Assembly: GCA_038209775.1 (NCBI GenBank)
Contig: JBBQXK010000028.1
Span: forward strand, 1-45,103
Direction of reading: 5' to 3'
DNA: 45,103 bases
Source: JBBQXK01 sp038209775
GTDB taxonomy: Bacteria > Pseudomonadota > Alphaproteobacteria > Rhodobacterales > Rhodobacteraceae
Part shown: piece by piece, positions 23,929-32,960 of the stretch
How the letters are laid out: every line of letters begins with the position of its first letter
Numbering within the stretch: the stretch's first letter is position 1
The notes under the pieces: generated by a model
The model's input: only the letters and a program-made list of their open reading frames with translations
Told to the model about the DNA's origin: nothing
Database searches by the model: none
Position numbers and translations under genes: made by a program

Positions 23929-24945
23929 ATGAAAAGACTGATGCTTGGAACCGCCATGGCGCTGGGCCTTGCCGGCATGGCTTCGGCCGAAGGCTACAAG
24001 ATCGGCATCTCGAACACCGTGCAGGGCAATGGCTGGCGCGAAGAGATGGTCTGCGCCATGAAGGCCGAAGCGCTTGCTTCGGGCAAGGTGGACAGCCTGA
24101 ACATCGCCCACCGCAACACCGACGCGGCGGGCCAGCTTGAGGATATCCGCAACCTGATCCAGGCCGGTGTCAACGCCATCGTGGTCAACCCGTCGAACGC
24201 CGAAGGGATCAACGCCGCGATCAAGGAAGCGACCGACGCCGGTATCGTCGTCGTCGCCGTTGACCAGGCGGTGACCGAGCCTTCGGCCTACATCCTGTCG
24301 AACAACCAGACCGAATACGCTTATCTGGGTGCGAAGTGGCTGTTTGAACAGATGGGCGGCAAAGGTGCGGTCGTCTACATGCGCGGTGCTGCCGGTGCGG
24401 GTGCCGACAATGACCGCGACGTCGGCTTCAAGAAGGCGATGGCAGAGTTTCCGGACATCACCGTCGCCCAAGAGGTGTTCACCGGCTGGCAGCAGGATCA
24501 GGGCAAGCAGCAGATCAACGACATCATCGCAGCGGGCGTGCCGTTTCAGGGCGTCTGGACCTCGGGGATCGACAACGTGATCGTGGATGCCTTCACCGAA
24601 AGCGGCGCGCCTCTGGTGCCGATCGTCGGTGCCGACAATGCCGGGTTTGTGGCCCAGCTTTCCAGCGTTGAAGGGCTGCAAGGCGCTGCCGTCACCAACC
24701 CCGGCTCGGTCGGCGGCGCGGGTGTCGCGCTGGCGATCCAGATCCTTGACGGCAAGATACCCGCTGAAAAGACGGTGCTGGTGAACCCCGCCTTGTGGGA
24801 AAACGTGACGGATGAAGGCAAGGCCAAGCTCGCCGCTGCCGCGAACCCGAACCTGTCGCCGGAATGGCCGGTGTCGGTCTCGATCGAGGGCTGGACCACC
24901 TATACGATGGATCAGATCATCGCCTGCAAAGGCCCGGGCGAATAG
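23929..24945 (+). CDS. CUT2 ABC sugar-binding protein (RbsB-like)
   Basis: A 338-residue periplasmic binding protein of the ribose/inositol class. The ATG at 23929 has GGGAGGA (23917-23923) upstream; the longer open frame has no comparable site. The signal peptide likely ends after A20 (ASA/EG). Motifs include I-G-I-S-N-T-V-Q-G-N-G-W, A-G-V-N-A-I-V-V-N-P-S-N and V-P-I-V-G-A-D-N. It heads an operon with an ATPase, two permeases and two MocA-like dehydrogenases. Next to the MocDE-like operon, an inositol-like or methylated-sugar ligand is suspected. Confidence 0.93.
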   Translation: MKRLMLGTAMALGLAGMASAEGYKIGISNTVQGNGWREEMVCAMKAEALASGKVDSLNIAHRNTDAAGQLEDIRNLIQAGVNAIVVNPSNAEGINAAIKEATDAGIVVVAVDQAVTEPSAYILSNNQTEYAYLGAKWLFEQMGGKGAVVYMRGAAGAGADNDRDVGFKKAMAEFPDITVAQEVFTGWQQDQGKQQINDIIAAGVPFQGVWTSGIDNVIVDAFTESGAPLVPIVGADNAGFVAQLSSVEGLQGAAVTNPGSVGGAGVALAIQILDGKIPAEKTVLVNPALWENVTDEGKAKLAAAANPNLSPEWPVSVSIEGWTTYTMDQIIACKGPGE

Positions 24946-24968
24946 CCCAGCCCGTCTGATCTAAACAA

Positions 24969-24993
24969 GGCCCCCGGCACTCCCCCGGGGGCC
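24969..24993 (+). terminator. Hairpin between binding-protein and ATPase genes
   Basis: GGCCCCCGG (24969-24977) pairs perfectly with CCGGGGGCC (24985-24993) around a seven-base loop, 23 bases after the binding-protein stop. No T-tract follows. It probably lowers downstream transcription or protects the upstream message. Confidence 0.6.
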
Positions 24994-25020
24994 ACCCTTC
25001 CCTTCGCGGATATCCCCTTC

Positions 25021-26505
25021 ATGACCGAAGCCAGCACAGCCATCCTTGATGCCAAGGGCGTCGCCAAGCGCTTTGGCGCAGTTGTCGCCCTGCGCGACGC
25101 CTCGCTGCAGGTACACCGGGGGCAGATCGTCGCCCTGATGGGGGCAAATGGCGCGGGCAAATCGACCTTTGTGAAAATCCTGACCGGCGCGCTGCGGCCC
25201 GATGCCGGGCAGGTGCTGATCAAGGGCCGCGAAAGCGCTGTCCACTCCCCCGCCGGGGCGCGGCGGTCGGGGCTGGTGCCGGTCTATCAGGAACCCTCGC
25301 TGATCCCCGACCTCACGGTGGTGGACAACCTGCGCCTTGGCGACACGCCGGTCGACAGGTTCCGCCATTGGGTAAGCGCGCTTGGCATCCCCGACCTGCG
25401 GCTGGATGCGATGATCGGGCGCTTGCCGCTGGCCACCCTGCGCATCCTCGACCTTGCGCGCGCCTTGGCGGTAGAGCCGGACGTGCTGATGCTGGACGAA
25501 ATGACCGCCGCCCTGCCGACCGATCTGGTGGACCGGGTGCTGAAGGTCGTGCGCAGTGAGGCGGATGCCGGGCGCGCCGTGATCTACATCTCGCACCGCT
25601 TTACCGAAATCGCCGCGATCTGCGACCGGGCCACCGTCTTGCGCGATGGCCAGACGGTTGGCGATCTGGCCATCGAGCCGGGGATCGAAGACCAGGTGGT
25701 CGAACTGATGTTGGGCGCAAAGGTCACCGCCGTTGCCAAGGCGCGCCACGCGGCGGCCGGGGCCGCAGGCATCCCAAGGCTGCGGGTGCGCGGGCTAAGG
25801 ACCGGAACCCGTCTGGCCGACGTGTCGCTGGACCTGCACAAGGGTGAGGTTCTGGGTGTCGTCGCATTGGAAGGCCAAGGGCAGGATGAGCTTTTCGATG
25901 TCCTTGCCGGCAACCGCCGCGCGACCGGCGGCACGGTCGAGGTTGATGGCAAACCCGTCAGCTTTCACCACCCCGCCGACGCCATCGCCGCCGGCCTGAC
26001 GCTGGTGCCCGGCGACCGGGCCCATGCCCTTTTGATGCAACGGTCGGTGCGTGAAAACATCGCCGTGCCTCTTCTTGCCAACGTGCGCAACTGGGGTGCC
26101 ATCCCGATGCGGGATGAAGGCGCGCGCGTCACCTCGGCCATCGAGCGGTTGCAGATCGACACCCGCGCGCAAGGTGAAGTGCGCAGGCTGTCGGGCGGCA
26201 ACCAGCAGAAGGTGACGATTGCCCGCTGGATCGCCAAGGGGGTCGAGACGCTGCTTCTCTTCGACCCCACGCGGGGGATCGACGTGCGTACCAAACGGCA
26301 GATCTACGCCCTTGTGCGTGAACTGGCCGATCAAGGCGCGGCGGTGCTGTTTTACACGTCAGAGCTGGCAGAGATCCCGCAGGCCTGTGACCGTGCGGTG
26401 GTGATCTTCAACGGTCGGGTCGTCGATGTGATCGACGCTGCCGACGCCGATGAACCCACACTGCTGCGCGCGGCTTACGGGTTGACCCAGAAGGCCACAG
26501 CATGA
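25021..26505 (+). CDS. CUT2 ABC transporter ATPase with two nucleotide-binding domains (RbsA/MglA-like)
   Basis: A 494-residue tandem ATPase. Domain 1 has Walker A G-A-N-G-A-G-K-S-T (41-49) and Walker B L-M-L-D-E-M-T-A-A-L, where the usual Pro is Met. Its signature is degenerate (L-P-L-A-T-L-R-I-L-D). Domain 2 has a degenerate Walker A (E-G-Q-G-Q-D-E-L) but a clear signature, L-S-G-G-N-Q-Q-K, and F-D-P-T-R-G-I-D. Such asymmetry is normal in RbsA-type proteins. It overlaps the first permease by four bases. Confidence 0.94.
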   Translation: MTEASTAILDAKGVAKRFGAVVALRDASLQVHRGQIVALMGANGAGKSTFVKILTGALRPDAGQVLIKGRESAVHSPAGARRSGLVPVYQEPSLIPDLTVVDNLRLGDTPVDRFRHWVSALGIPDLRLDAMIGRLPLATLRILDLARALAVEPDVLMLDEMTAALPTDLVDRVLKVVRSEADAGRAVIYISHRFTEIAAICDRATVLRDGQTVGDLAIEPGIEDQVVELMLGAKVTAVAKARHAAAGAAGIPRLRVRGLRTGTRLADVSLDLHKGEVLGVVALEGQGQDELFDVLAGNRRATGGTVEVDGKPVSFHHPADAIAAGLTLVPGDRAHALLMQRSVRENIAVPLLANVRNWGAIPMRDEGARVTSAIERLQIDTRAQGEVRRLSGGNQQKVTIARWIAKGVETLLLFDPTRGIDVRTKRQIYALVRELADQGAAVLFYTSELAEIPQACDRAVVIFNGRVVDVIDAADADEPTLLRAAYGLTQKATA

Positions 26506-27476
26506 AGCGCCTGATCGAAGCGAATGCCTGGACGTTGGGGCTGGCGGTGCTGCTGGTCCTGCTATTGCTGACCACCAAGCTGATCCAGCCCGAGTTTGGC
26601 GTCAGCGGGTTGGACTCGGTGGCCCGCTCGGCGCTGCCCTTCGCTTTCGCCACGGTCGGCATGGCAGTCGTGGTCATCGCGGGGGGGATTGATCTGTCGG
26701 TCGCCGCGATGATGTCTGTCGCCAGCGTCACCGCCGCCGTTCTGATGGACGGGGCCACGGATGGGCAGGCGGCGCTGGTTGTCGTGGCGGTGCTGGCGGT
26801 AGGCGCGTTGATGGGCGCGATCAACGGCAGCCTGATCGTGCTGACCCGGGTGCCGGATATCGTGGTCACACTGGCAATGCTGTTTGTCTGGCAGGGTGTG
26901 GCACTGCTGATCCTGAACGCCCCCGGCGGGGCCGCAGCGCCCTGGCTGCGTGCGCTGGCGGTCGGTGGGGTCACGATCCCCGGCGTGCCTGCGCATCTGA
27001 CCGAATGGCTGCCAAAGGCGCTGGTTTTCCTTTTGGTCTTTGTTGCGCTGATCTGGTTGCCGATCCGCCGGTCAAAGCTGGGCCTGATGTTCTACGCCGT
27101 AGGCTCCGACGCGTTGGCCGCCTTCCGCTCTGGCGTCCCGGTCGGGCGTACCCGGATCGCAGCCTATGCGGTCTGCGGTGTCTTCGCGGCCCTCGGTGGG
27201 CTGTCGGTCACCATGGCCACCGGCATCGGCGAGCCGATCCCCGGTCCCTACCTCCTCGCCTCGGTCGCCGCTGTCGTCCTTGGCGGCGTTGTCCTTGGCG
27301 GCGGCAGGGGAGGCCTTCTTGGCCCGATCCTTGCCGTCTTCGTCTTGCGCTTCGTGCGGCTTGACCTGACGCTTTTGTCCGTCGACCCCAACATCGCTGC
27401 GATCATAGAAGGCACGATCATGGTCGCCGTCGTGATGTTCGGTGCCGTCCTTGCCACCCGGGGGCGTCACGCATGA
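26502..27476 (+). CDS. CUT2 ABC permease (RbsC-like)
   Basis: A 324-residue, highly hydrophobic permease with eight or more membrane segments and the family motif I-A-G-G-I-D-L-S-V-A-A-M-M. The C-terminal G-G-V-V-L-G-G-G-R-G-G-L-L-G-P-I motif is also present. It starts in the ATPase stop (ATGA) and its own stop overlaps the next permease in the same way. Two different permeases in one CUT2 operon suggest a heterodimeric channel. Confidence 0.93.
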   Translation: MKRLIEANAWTLGLAVLLVLLLLTTKLIQPEFGVSGLDSVARSALPFAFATVGMAVVVIAGGIDLSVAAMMSVASVTAAVLMDGATDGQAALVVVAVLAVGALMGAINGSLIVLTRVPDIVVTLAMLFVWQGVALLILNAPGGAAAPWLRALAVGGVTIPGVPAHLTEWLPKALVFLLVFVALIWLPIRRSKLGLMFYAVGSDALAAFRSGVPVGRTRIAAYAVCGVFAALGGLSVTMATGIGEPIPGPYLLASVAAVVLGGVVLGGGRGGLLGPILAVFVLRFVRLDLTLLSVDPNIAAIIEGTIMVAVVMFGAVLATRGRHA

Positions 27477-28441
27477 CCACAGCCATAAGCCCGATGACCC
27501 GCCTTGGCCGCCTTATAGTGGACCAGCCGCTGTTTCCGCTGACCCTGATCCTTCTTGCACTGATCACGGTGCTGGCGATCCTGAACCCGGCGATCCTCAG
27601 CACCTTTTGGGTCAGCAATACCCTCAAGATCGCCATCCCGCTGGCCATGCTTGCCGCCTGCCAGACGCTGACCATGCTGACCGGCGGGATCGACCTGTCT
27701 GTCGGCACGGCGGCCACTATCGCGGCCTATGTCACCGCCACCGCCACCCCGCTGATCGGCGCGCCAGCCGCCATCGGCATCGCCATGGGTTGCGCCCTTC
27801 TGATTGGGGTGGTCAACGGCATCGGCGTGGCCTTTGCCCGCGTCCACCCGCTGATCATGACGCTGGGCACCGGGCTGATCGCCACGGGGTGCCTTCTGGT
27901 CTACCAGCGCTCCGTCATCTCGACCGGCACAATCTACCCCGAGGTGCTGGTCTGGCTTGGCACCGGCCGCACCTTCGGCCTGCCGAACGGGCTCTTCCTT
28001 TTCATCCCCTTTGCCGCCCTGATCCTGTGGGCGCAGCGCCGCACCGGGTTCGGCCGCCTCCTTTACGCCATCGGGTCCAATGAGTCCGCCGCACGGCTGT
28101 CCGGCGTGCGGGTCTGGCAGGTGCATCTCGCGCTTTACTCCCTCTCGGGGGTCATCGCGGGGCTTTCGGGGCTTTTGTATCTTGGCATGGTCAAGACGGC
28201 ATCCTTGTCGCTGGCCCTGCCGCTTGATCTACCCTCGGTCGCCGCAGCGGTGATCGGCGGCACCTCGATCTTCGGCGGGCGCGGGGGCTATGGCGGCACC
28301 ATCCTTGGCGCGCTGATCCTGACCGTGCTGACCACGATGCTGACGCTGATGCAGATCCCCGAAGGCGGGAGGCGCATCCTCTTTGGCCTCATCATCCTGG
28401 CGGTGACCGCCCTTTACATCCGCCTGACCGAACGCAGCTAA
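27473..28441 (+). CDS. Second CUT2 ABC permease (RbsC-like)
   Basis: A 322-residue paralogue of the preceding permease, with L-T-G-G-I-D-L-S-V-G-T-A-A and G-G-T-S-I-F-G-G-R-G-G-Y-G-G-T. Both have the full set of membrane segments, so they are not fragments of one gene. It is translationally coupled to the first permease (ATGA overlap) and followed after 11 bases by a MocA-like dehydrogenase. Confidence 0.93.
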   Translation: MTTAISPMTRLGRLIVDQPLFPLTLILLALITVLAILNPAILSTFWVSNTLKIAIPLAMLAACQTLTMLTGGIDLSVGTAATIAAYVTATATPLIGAPAAIGIAMGCALLIGVVNGIGVAFARVHPLIMTLGTGLIATGCLLVYQRSVISTGTIYPEVLVWLGTGRTFGLPNGLFLFIPFAALILWAQRRTGFGRLLYAIGSNESAARLSGVRVWQVHLALYSLSGVIAGLSGLLYLGMVKTASLSLALPLDLPSVAAAVIGGTSIFGGRGGYGGTILGALILTVLTTMLTLMQIPEGGRRILFGLIILAVTALYIRLTERS

Positions 28442-28452
28442 GGGAGACGCCC

Positions 28453-29526
28453 ATGTCGAAAATCCGCATCGTCGGTATCAGCTTTGACCACATGCACATG
28501 GGCGACCTGTTGCGCATGGTGCATGACCACGAAGGGGCCGAACTGGTCGGCATCTACGACCCCAACCGCGCGGTGATGCAGCGGGCGGTCGACGCGTTCG
28601 CGATCCCTGAAGGGCAGGTCTTCACCGACTTCGACGCCTGCATGGCCCAAAAGCCCGACCTTGCGATCCTCTGCGCGGCCACCGCCGACCACGCACGATA
28701 CACCGAACGGCTGGCGGCTTACAACGTGCATGTCTTTGTCGAGAAACCCTTCGCCGCCTCGGCCGCCGATGCCCGCGCGATGATCGCGGCGATGGCGCCT
28801 ACGGGCAAGATCCTCGCGATCAACTGGCCGCTGCGCTGGGTCGCGTCGCACATCACGGCAAAGCGCTTGATCGACGAAGGCCGGATCGGCCAACTGCGAG
28901 AGCTGCATTTCTACGACGGCAACCGGGGGCCGCTCTATCACCTTGCCGACAAGGTCGAAGTGACGCCCGAGGAGGTAGAGCGGCAAAAGCCCGACTCCTG
29001 GTGGTACAAACGCGCAAGCGGCGGCGGCAGCCTTCTCGACTACCTTGGCTATGGGGCCACACTGGGCACCTGGTTCATGAACGGCGAGGCTCCGCTGGAG
29101 GTGACTTCGGTCACCGACGACACCCCCGGCATCGAGGTTGACCAGCACGCCATCACCATCTGCCGCTACGCGCGTGGCCTGTCGAAGATGGAGACGCGCT
29201 GGGGCACCTTCACCGACCCCTGGACGATCCAGCCACAGCCGAACTGCGGCTTTGTCTTCGTTGGCACCGATGGCACGATTGCCAGCTGGGATTACGCCGA
29301 CCATGTCACGGTGCAGACCCGCGCCAACCCGACACCGCACCCGGTAAAGGCCGACCCCCTGTCAAAGGGGCAAAGGAACGGGATCGAGCACGTGCTGGAC
29401 TGCCTGCAAACCGGTGCTGCGCTCACCGGCCCGCTGGACACTACGCTCTGCCTTGTCGCACAACGCATCGTAGATACGGCGGCCCAGTCAGCCCACGAGA
29501 AACGCACGCTGGCGCTGCTGCCATGA
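28453..29526 (+). CDS. Gfo/Idh/MocA-family oxidoreductase
   Basis: A 357-residue dehydrogenase with GGGAGA upstream of the ATG. The nucleotide loop reads V-G-I-S-F-D-H-M-H-M-G, a histidine-rich variant instead of G-x-G-x-x-G. E-K-P-F (about residues 98-101) is kept. The C-terminal half has S-W-W-Y-K-R-A-S-G-G-G-S-L-L-D-Y-L-G-Y-G, the usual active-site region of this family. The unusual loop is shared by a known subgroup with G-x-x-H-x-H starts. Coupled to the next dehydrogenase by an ATGA overlap. Confidence 0.88.
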   Translation: MSKIRIVGISFDHMHMGDLLRMVHDHEGAELVGIYDPNRAVMQRAVDAFAIPEGQVFTDFDACMAQKPDLAILCAATADHARYTERLAAYNVHVFVEKPFAASAADARAMIAAMAPTGKILAINWPLRWVASHITAKRLIDEGRIGQLRELHFYDGNRGPLYHLADKVEVTPEEVERQKPDSWWYKRASGGGSLLDYLGYGATLGTWFMNGEAPLEVTSVTDDTPGIEVDQHAITICRYARGLSKMETRWGTFTDPWTIQPQPNCGFVFVGTDGTIASWDYADHVTVQTRANPTPHPVKADPLSKGQRNGIEHVLDCLQTGAALTGPLDTTLCLVAQRIVDTAAQSAHEKRTLALLP

Positions 29527-30632
29527 GCGAGCCGGACGCCGACAGCTATGCGCTGAAATCGCAGACCTTGGCCGAGATCGACGCGCCAGACCTGCCCTAC
29601 CAGCCGCCGATGCCCCGCAACTACCGGCCCCGGATCGGGGTGATCGGGGCAGGGGGCATCGTCGCGGCGCACCTTGACGCCTACCGCAGCGCGGGGTGGG
29701 AGGTCGCTGCGATCTGCAACCGGACACTTCCCAAGGCGGAAGCCAAGGCCGCCGAATTCGCTCCCGCCGCATTGGTGACCGACCGTTGGCAGGACATCCT
29801 TGCCGATCCGGCGATTGATGTGGTGGACATCACCCCCCACCCCGCTGACCGGCTGCCGATCATTCAGGCGGCCTTGAACGCGGGCAAGCATGTGCTGTCG
29901 CAAAAGCCCTTCGTCCTTGATCTGGCCGAGGGCGCGCGGCTGGTGGCCTTGGCCCACGCCAACGGCGTGAAGCTGGCCGTGAACCAGAACGGCCGCTGGT
30001 CGCCCCACATGGCCTGGATGCGCGCGGCGGTGCAGGCGGGGCTGCTGGGTGAGGTGATCAGCGTCCACTCCGCCGTTCACTGGAACCACGGCTGGATTGC
30101 GGGAACCCCGTTCGAGAAGATACAGGATCTGATCCTGTATGACTTCGGCATCCACTGGTTCGATTTCGTGCAAAGCATCGTCGGTGATCGGGCAAAGTCC
30201 GTGTTTGCCAGCGCCAGCACCGCGCCCGGTCAGACCGCAAAGGCCCCGCTTGTGGCGCAGGCGCTGATCCGGATGGACCGGGGGCAGGCGTCGCTGGTGT
30301 TTGACGGCTCCACGCCCTTCGGCCCGCGCGATGCGACGGTGATCACCGGCACCAAGGGCACCCTGACCAGCGACGGACCCGACCTAGGGCAGCAGGCGGT
30401 GACGCTGACCACCGCCAAGGGCATTGCGCGGCCCCGGTTGCAGGGCACATGGTTCAACGACGGGTTCCGGGGGGCCATGGGCGCGCTTCTGGTCGCCATC
30501 GAGGAGGGCACCGAACCGGCGAACGGGGCAGAGGAGAATCTGCACAGCCTCGCCCTCGCCTTCGCGGCGATCCGCTCTCGCCGGACGGGGCAAGAGGTGG
30601 CGGTCGGGGCTGTCACGCAGCTGGAAATCTAG
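29523..30632 (+). CDS. Gfo/Idh/MocA-family oxidoreductase
   Basis: A 369-residue dehydrogenase with about 35 extra N-terminal residues before the Rossmann start I-G-V-I-G-A-G-G-I-V-A-A-H. The usual E-K-P is Q-K-P here (L-S-Q-K-P-F), keeping the Lys. N-Q-N-G-R-W-S-P-H and D-F-G-I-H-W-F-D-F are the substrate-side motifs. It is the last gene of the CUT2 operon, so import and two oxidation/reduction steps are co-expressed. Two adjacent MocA-like enzymes often act in sequence or as oxidation/re-reduction pairs. Confidence 0.9.
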   Translation: MSEPDADSYALKSQTLAEIDAPDLPYQPPMPRNYRPRIGVIGAGGIVAAHLDAYRSAGWEVAAICNRTLPKAEAKAAEFAPAALVTDRWQDILADPAIDVVDITPHPADRLPIIQAALNAGKHVLSQKPFVLDLAEGARLVALAHANGVKLAVNQNGRWSPHMAWMRAAVQAGLLGEVISVHSAVHWNHGWIAGTPFEKIQDLILYDFGIHWFDFVQSIVGDRAKSVFASASTAPGQTAKAPLVAQALIRMDRGQASLVFDGSTPFGPRDATVITGTKGTLTSDGPDLGQQAVTLTTAKGIARPRLQGTWFNDGFRGAMGALLVAIEEGTEPANGAEENLHSLALAFAAIRSRRTGQEVAVGAVTQLEI

Positions 30633-30730
30633 GCTCGGTTGACGCCTTCCGACCAAGACGCGCGCAGAAACAGAAGGAAGATACGGGCAATACCGAAAGA
30701 AGACATCAGAGTCTGATGGATTCCGACGGG

Positions 30731-31756
30731 TTAACGCACCGGAATGTTCTCACGCAGAATGATGCGCGGTTCGATGTATTTCAACGTCAGGAAGGGTGCC
30801 GTCGACGCGATAGAGCCAAGCAAGCGGATCACCGACTGCTCTCCCGTCAGCCGGGCGTTCTGGTCGATCACCACATCAATCACATCCTCGGCCAGCAACT
30901 GCCGGGTCACGTTCGTCAGGTCATGGAACACCACAAAGGGGCGCTTCTGGCCCCGCTCGGCCACCGCGCGGGCGATGCCGGTGCGGCCCGCCCCGACGCA
31001 ATAGACGCCGACGATCCGGTCCCGGCCCTGCAAAATCCGGGAGGCTGCGGCGTAGGAGGTCGCGTTGTCTTCGTCCGTCTCGATGGCCGGAAGGATCACA
31101 AGACCGGGAAACTGCTCACCCATCACAGCACGAAAGCCAGCCTCACGCTCTTCATGCCCATGATAGGAGCGCGAGCCAAGGAAGAGGGCGACAGAGCCGC
31201 CGCTGTCGCGTGCCATGCGGCCCATCACCAGCCCCGCTGTCCGGCCCGCAACGCGGTTATCGACGCCCACATAGGCCGAACGCGGGGTCTGCAGCACGTC
31301 CGAGGCGATGGTGATCACCCGCAGCCCCGCCTCACACAGCTGGCGGATGGCATTGCGACAGATCGGATGATCGACGGTGATCAGCCCGACGCCGCTGGTC
31401 TGCAGCGCGGTCTTCTCGATCGCCTTGACCACAGCGGCGGGGGACAGCCCGTCGATCGGATGAATGCGGCAGGACGCGACCAAGGGCAAGCTGGCGGCGA
31501 AATCGCGGATCGTCGCGGCAAGGTTGTGCATGAACTCGCTGCGGCCAAGTGGGATGAAGAATTCCAGGTGGGCGGGGCGCGAGGGTAGCGTCATCTTGTC
31601 TTCGGATGGCAGATAACCCAGCGCCTTGGCGGCGATGTTCACCCGCTGGCGGTTGGCGGCAGACACCCCGGGTCGGCCGTTCAGCACCCGGTCAACGGTG
31701 GCGGTGGACACCTCTGCCATGTCGGCGATGTCGGTGATCGTGGCCTTGCGCGTCAT
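30731..31756 (-). CDS. LacI-family transcriptional regulator
   Basis: A 341-residue regulator from the ATG at 31756 (MTRKATITDI); a GTG at 31795 in the same frame lacks a ribosome site. Its helix-turn-helix is I-T-D-I-A-D-M-A-E-V-S-T-A-T-V-D-R-V-L-N, with T-V-D-R instead of T-V-S-R. This variant is seen in a subgroup whose sensor domain resembles CUT2 binding proteins. Divergent from the binding-protein gene at 31941, which it likely controls. Confidence 0.92.
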   Translation of the reverse strand: MTRKATITDIADMAEVSTATVDRVLNGRPGVSAANRQRVNIAAKALGYLPSEDKMTLPSRPAHLEFFIPLGRSEFMHNLAATIRDFAASLPLVASCRIHPIDGLSPAAVVKAIEKTALQTSGVGLITVDHPICRNAIRQLCEAGLRVITIASDVLQTPRSAYVGVDNRVAGRTAGLVMGRMARDSGGSVALFLGSRSYHGHEEREAGFRAVMGEQFPGLVILPAIETDEDNATSYAAASRILQGRDRIVGVYCVGAGRTGIARAVAERGQKRPFVVFHDLTNVTRQLLAEDVIDVVIDQNARLTGEQSVIRLLGSIASTAPFLTLKYIEPRIILRENIPVR

Positions 31757-31832
31757 GCCTGGTTCGCTGTCGTTGTTGAGGCGGAACGGTAGCACAACGC
31801 CCGGTCCGCCACCGAAAAGAATCGCCGCTGAT

Positions 31833-31850
31833 TGATGTGATCTGATGTGA
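31833..31850. promoter_or_regulatory. Direct repeat between divergent LacI and binding-protein genes
   Basis: TGATGTGA occurs at 31833-31840 and again at 31843-31850, exactly ten bases apart, so both copies face the same side of the helix. It lies in the divergent intergenic space (31757-31940). No LacI-type palindrome is obvious there, so this pair is the best candidate control site. Confidence 0.4.
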
Positions 31851-31940
31851 CTTCAGTTTGCGTCCCCCCATCCAACCTGCGTCAATCCACCGCATGAGGG
31901 CAGAAGCCCCGCCCGCAGATGGACCTGGAGGAGGACCCCT

Positions 31941-32882
31941 ATGCTTCGCAGAACATTCCTTGGCGTGACGACGGCGCTGGTTGCCGTAGTCGCAACCGGC
32001 ACGGTCGCAATGGCCGAAGGCAAGACCTATTACTGGATCTCGCACGGCTCGCCCGCCGACCCGGTCTGGACCTATTTTCTGGACGGCGCCAACCGCTGGG
32101 CAGCCGATACCGGGAACACGGTGAACACCTCGTTCCATTCCGGCGACGTGCCGTCGCATCAAGAGGCGGTACGGGCTGCAATCGCCTCTGGTGCTGCGGG
32201 GATCGTCACCTCCAGCCCTGATCCGGGGTCGCTTGTCGAGGTGGTGGCCGAGGGTGTCGCTGCCGGTATCCCGATGATCAACATGAACACCCCCGACCCG
32301 ACCGCAGACTTCGACGCCTATGTCGGCGCGGACCTTGAGATCGTGGGCGCGGGCTGGGCGCAGTATCTGGTCGACAACAAGCTGGTCGAAGCCGGTGACT
32401 TTGTCTGGATGCCGGTCGAGGTGCCCGGTGCCACCTACGGCGTGCAGGAAGAGGCCGGGATATCAGGCGTCTTCACGCCGCTTGGCATCACCTGGGAGGT
32501 GACGGATGCCACGCTGGATCAGGCCGAGATCATCACCCGGATGTCGGACTACCTGACCGCGAACCGCGACAAGGTGGATGCGATCATCGGGCTTGGCGAT
32601 CTGGTGACCGGGTCGGTCCAGCGCGTCTATGACCAGGTCGGTGTCAAGCCGGGCGACATTCCGGCGGTCGGTTGGGGCAACTCGCTGGATACGACCAAGG
32701 CGGTGCTGGAGGGTTATGTAAGTGCGGCCCAGTGGCAAGACCCGCAGGCCACCAGCTATATCGCCCTGTCGCTTGCCGCGATGCAGGCGGGCGGCACGCC
32801 GGCGGCTTTCGACGTGTTCACCGGCGCGCTGTATGAAAAGGACACCGCGCAGGTCTACGCGGACATCATGGGCGGCAAGTAA
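31941..32882 (+). CDS. CUT2 ABC sugar-binding protein
   Basis: A 313-residue periplasmic binding protein with a signal peptide ending near A25 (AMA/EG) and a GGAGGAGG site before the ATG. Motifs include I-S-H-G-S-P-A-D-P-V-W, G-A-A-G-I-V-T-S-S-P-D-P and M-I-N-M-N-T-P-D. It belongs to the ribose-class (Peripla_BP_4) group. It forms a minimal FrcBCA-like importer with the permease and ATPase behind it. No catabolic enzyme is linked, so the ligand cannot be guessed. Confidence 0.92.
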   Translation: MLRRTFLGVTTALVAVVATGTVAMAEGKTYYWISHGSPADPVWTYFLDGANRWAADTGNTVNTSFHSGDVPSHQEAVRAAIASGAAGIVTSSPDPGSLVEVVAEGVAAGIPMINMNTPDPTADFDAYVGADLEIVGAGWAQYLVDNKLVEAGDFVWMPVEVPGATYGVQEEAGISGVFTPLGITWEVTDATLDQAEIITRMSDYLTANRDKVDAIIGLGDLVTGSVQRVYDQVGVKPGDIPAVGWGNSLDTTKAVLEGYVSAAQWQDPQATSYIALSLAAMQAGGTPAAFDVFTGALYEKDTAQVYADIMGGK

Positions 32883-32892
32883 CGCCACCCCG

Positions 32893-32924
32893 GCCCCGCT
32901 GCCCGAACGGCAGCGGGGCTTTTT
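32893..32924 (+). terminator. Strong intrinsic-terminator-like hairpin after the binding-protein gene
   Basis: GCCCCGCTGCC (32893-32903) pairs perfectly with GGCAGCGGGGC (32909-32919) around a five-base loop and is followed by TTTTT (32920-32924). It has full intrinsic-terminator form, so only part of the transcripts should continue into the permease and ATPase genes. Confidence 0.8.
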
Positions 32925-32960
32925 CTTGCCCCTATCCTGCCCAGCCACGAAGGATTTCCT

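Noticed and set aside
26502..28441. Two adjacent permease frames as one split gene
   Set aside because: Each is full length with its own complete set of motifs and a proper start in an ATGA overlap.
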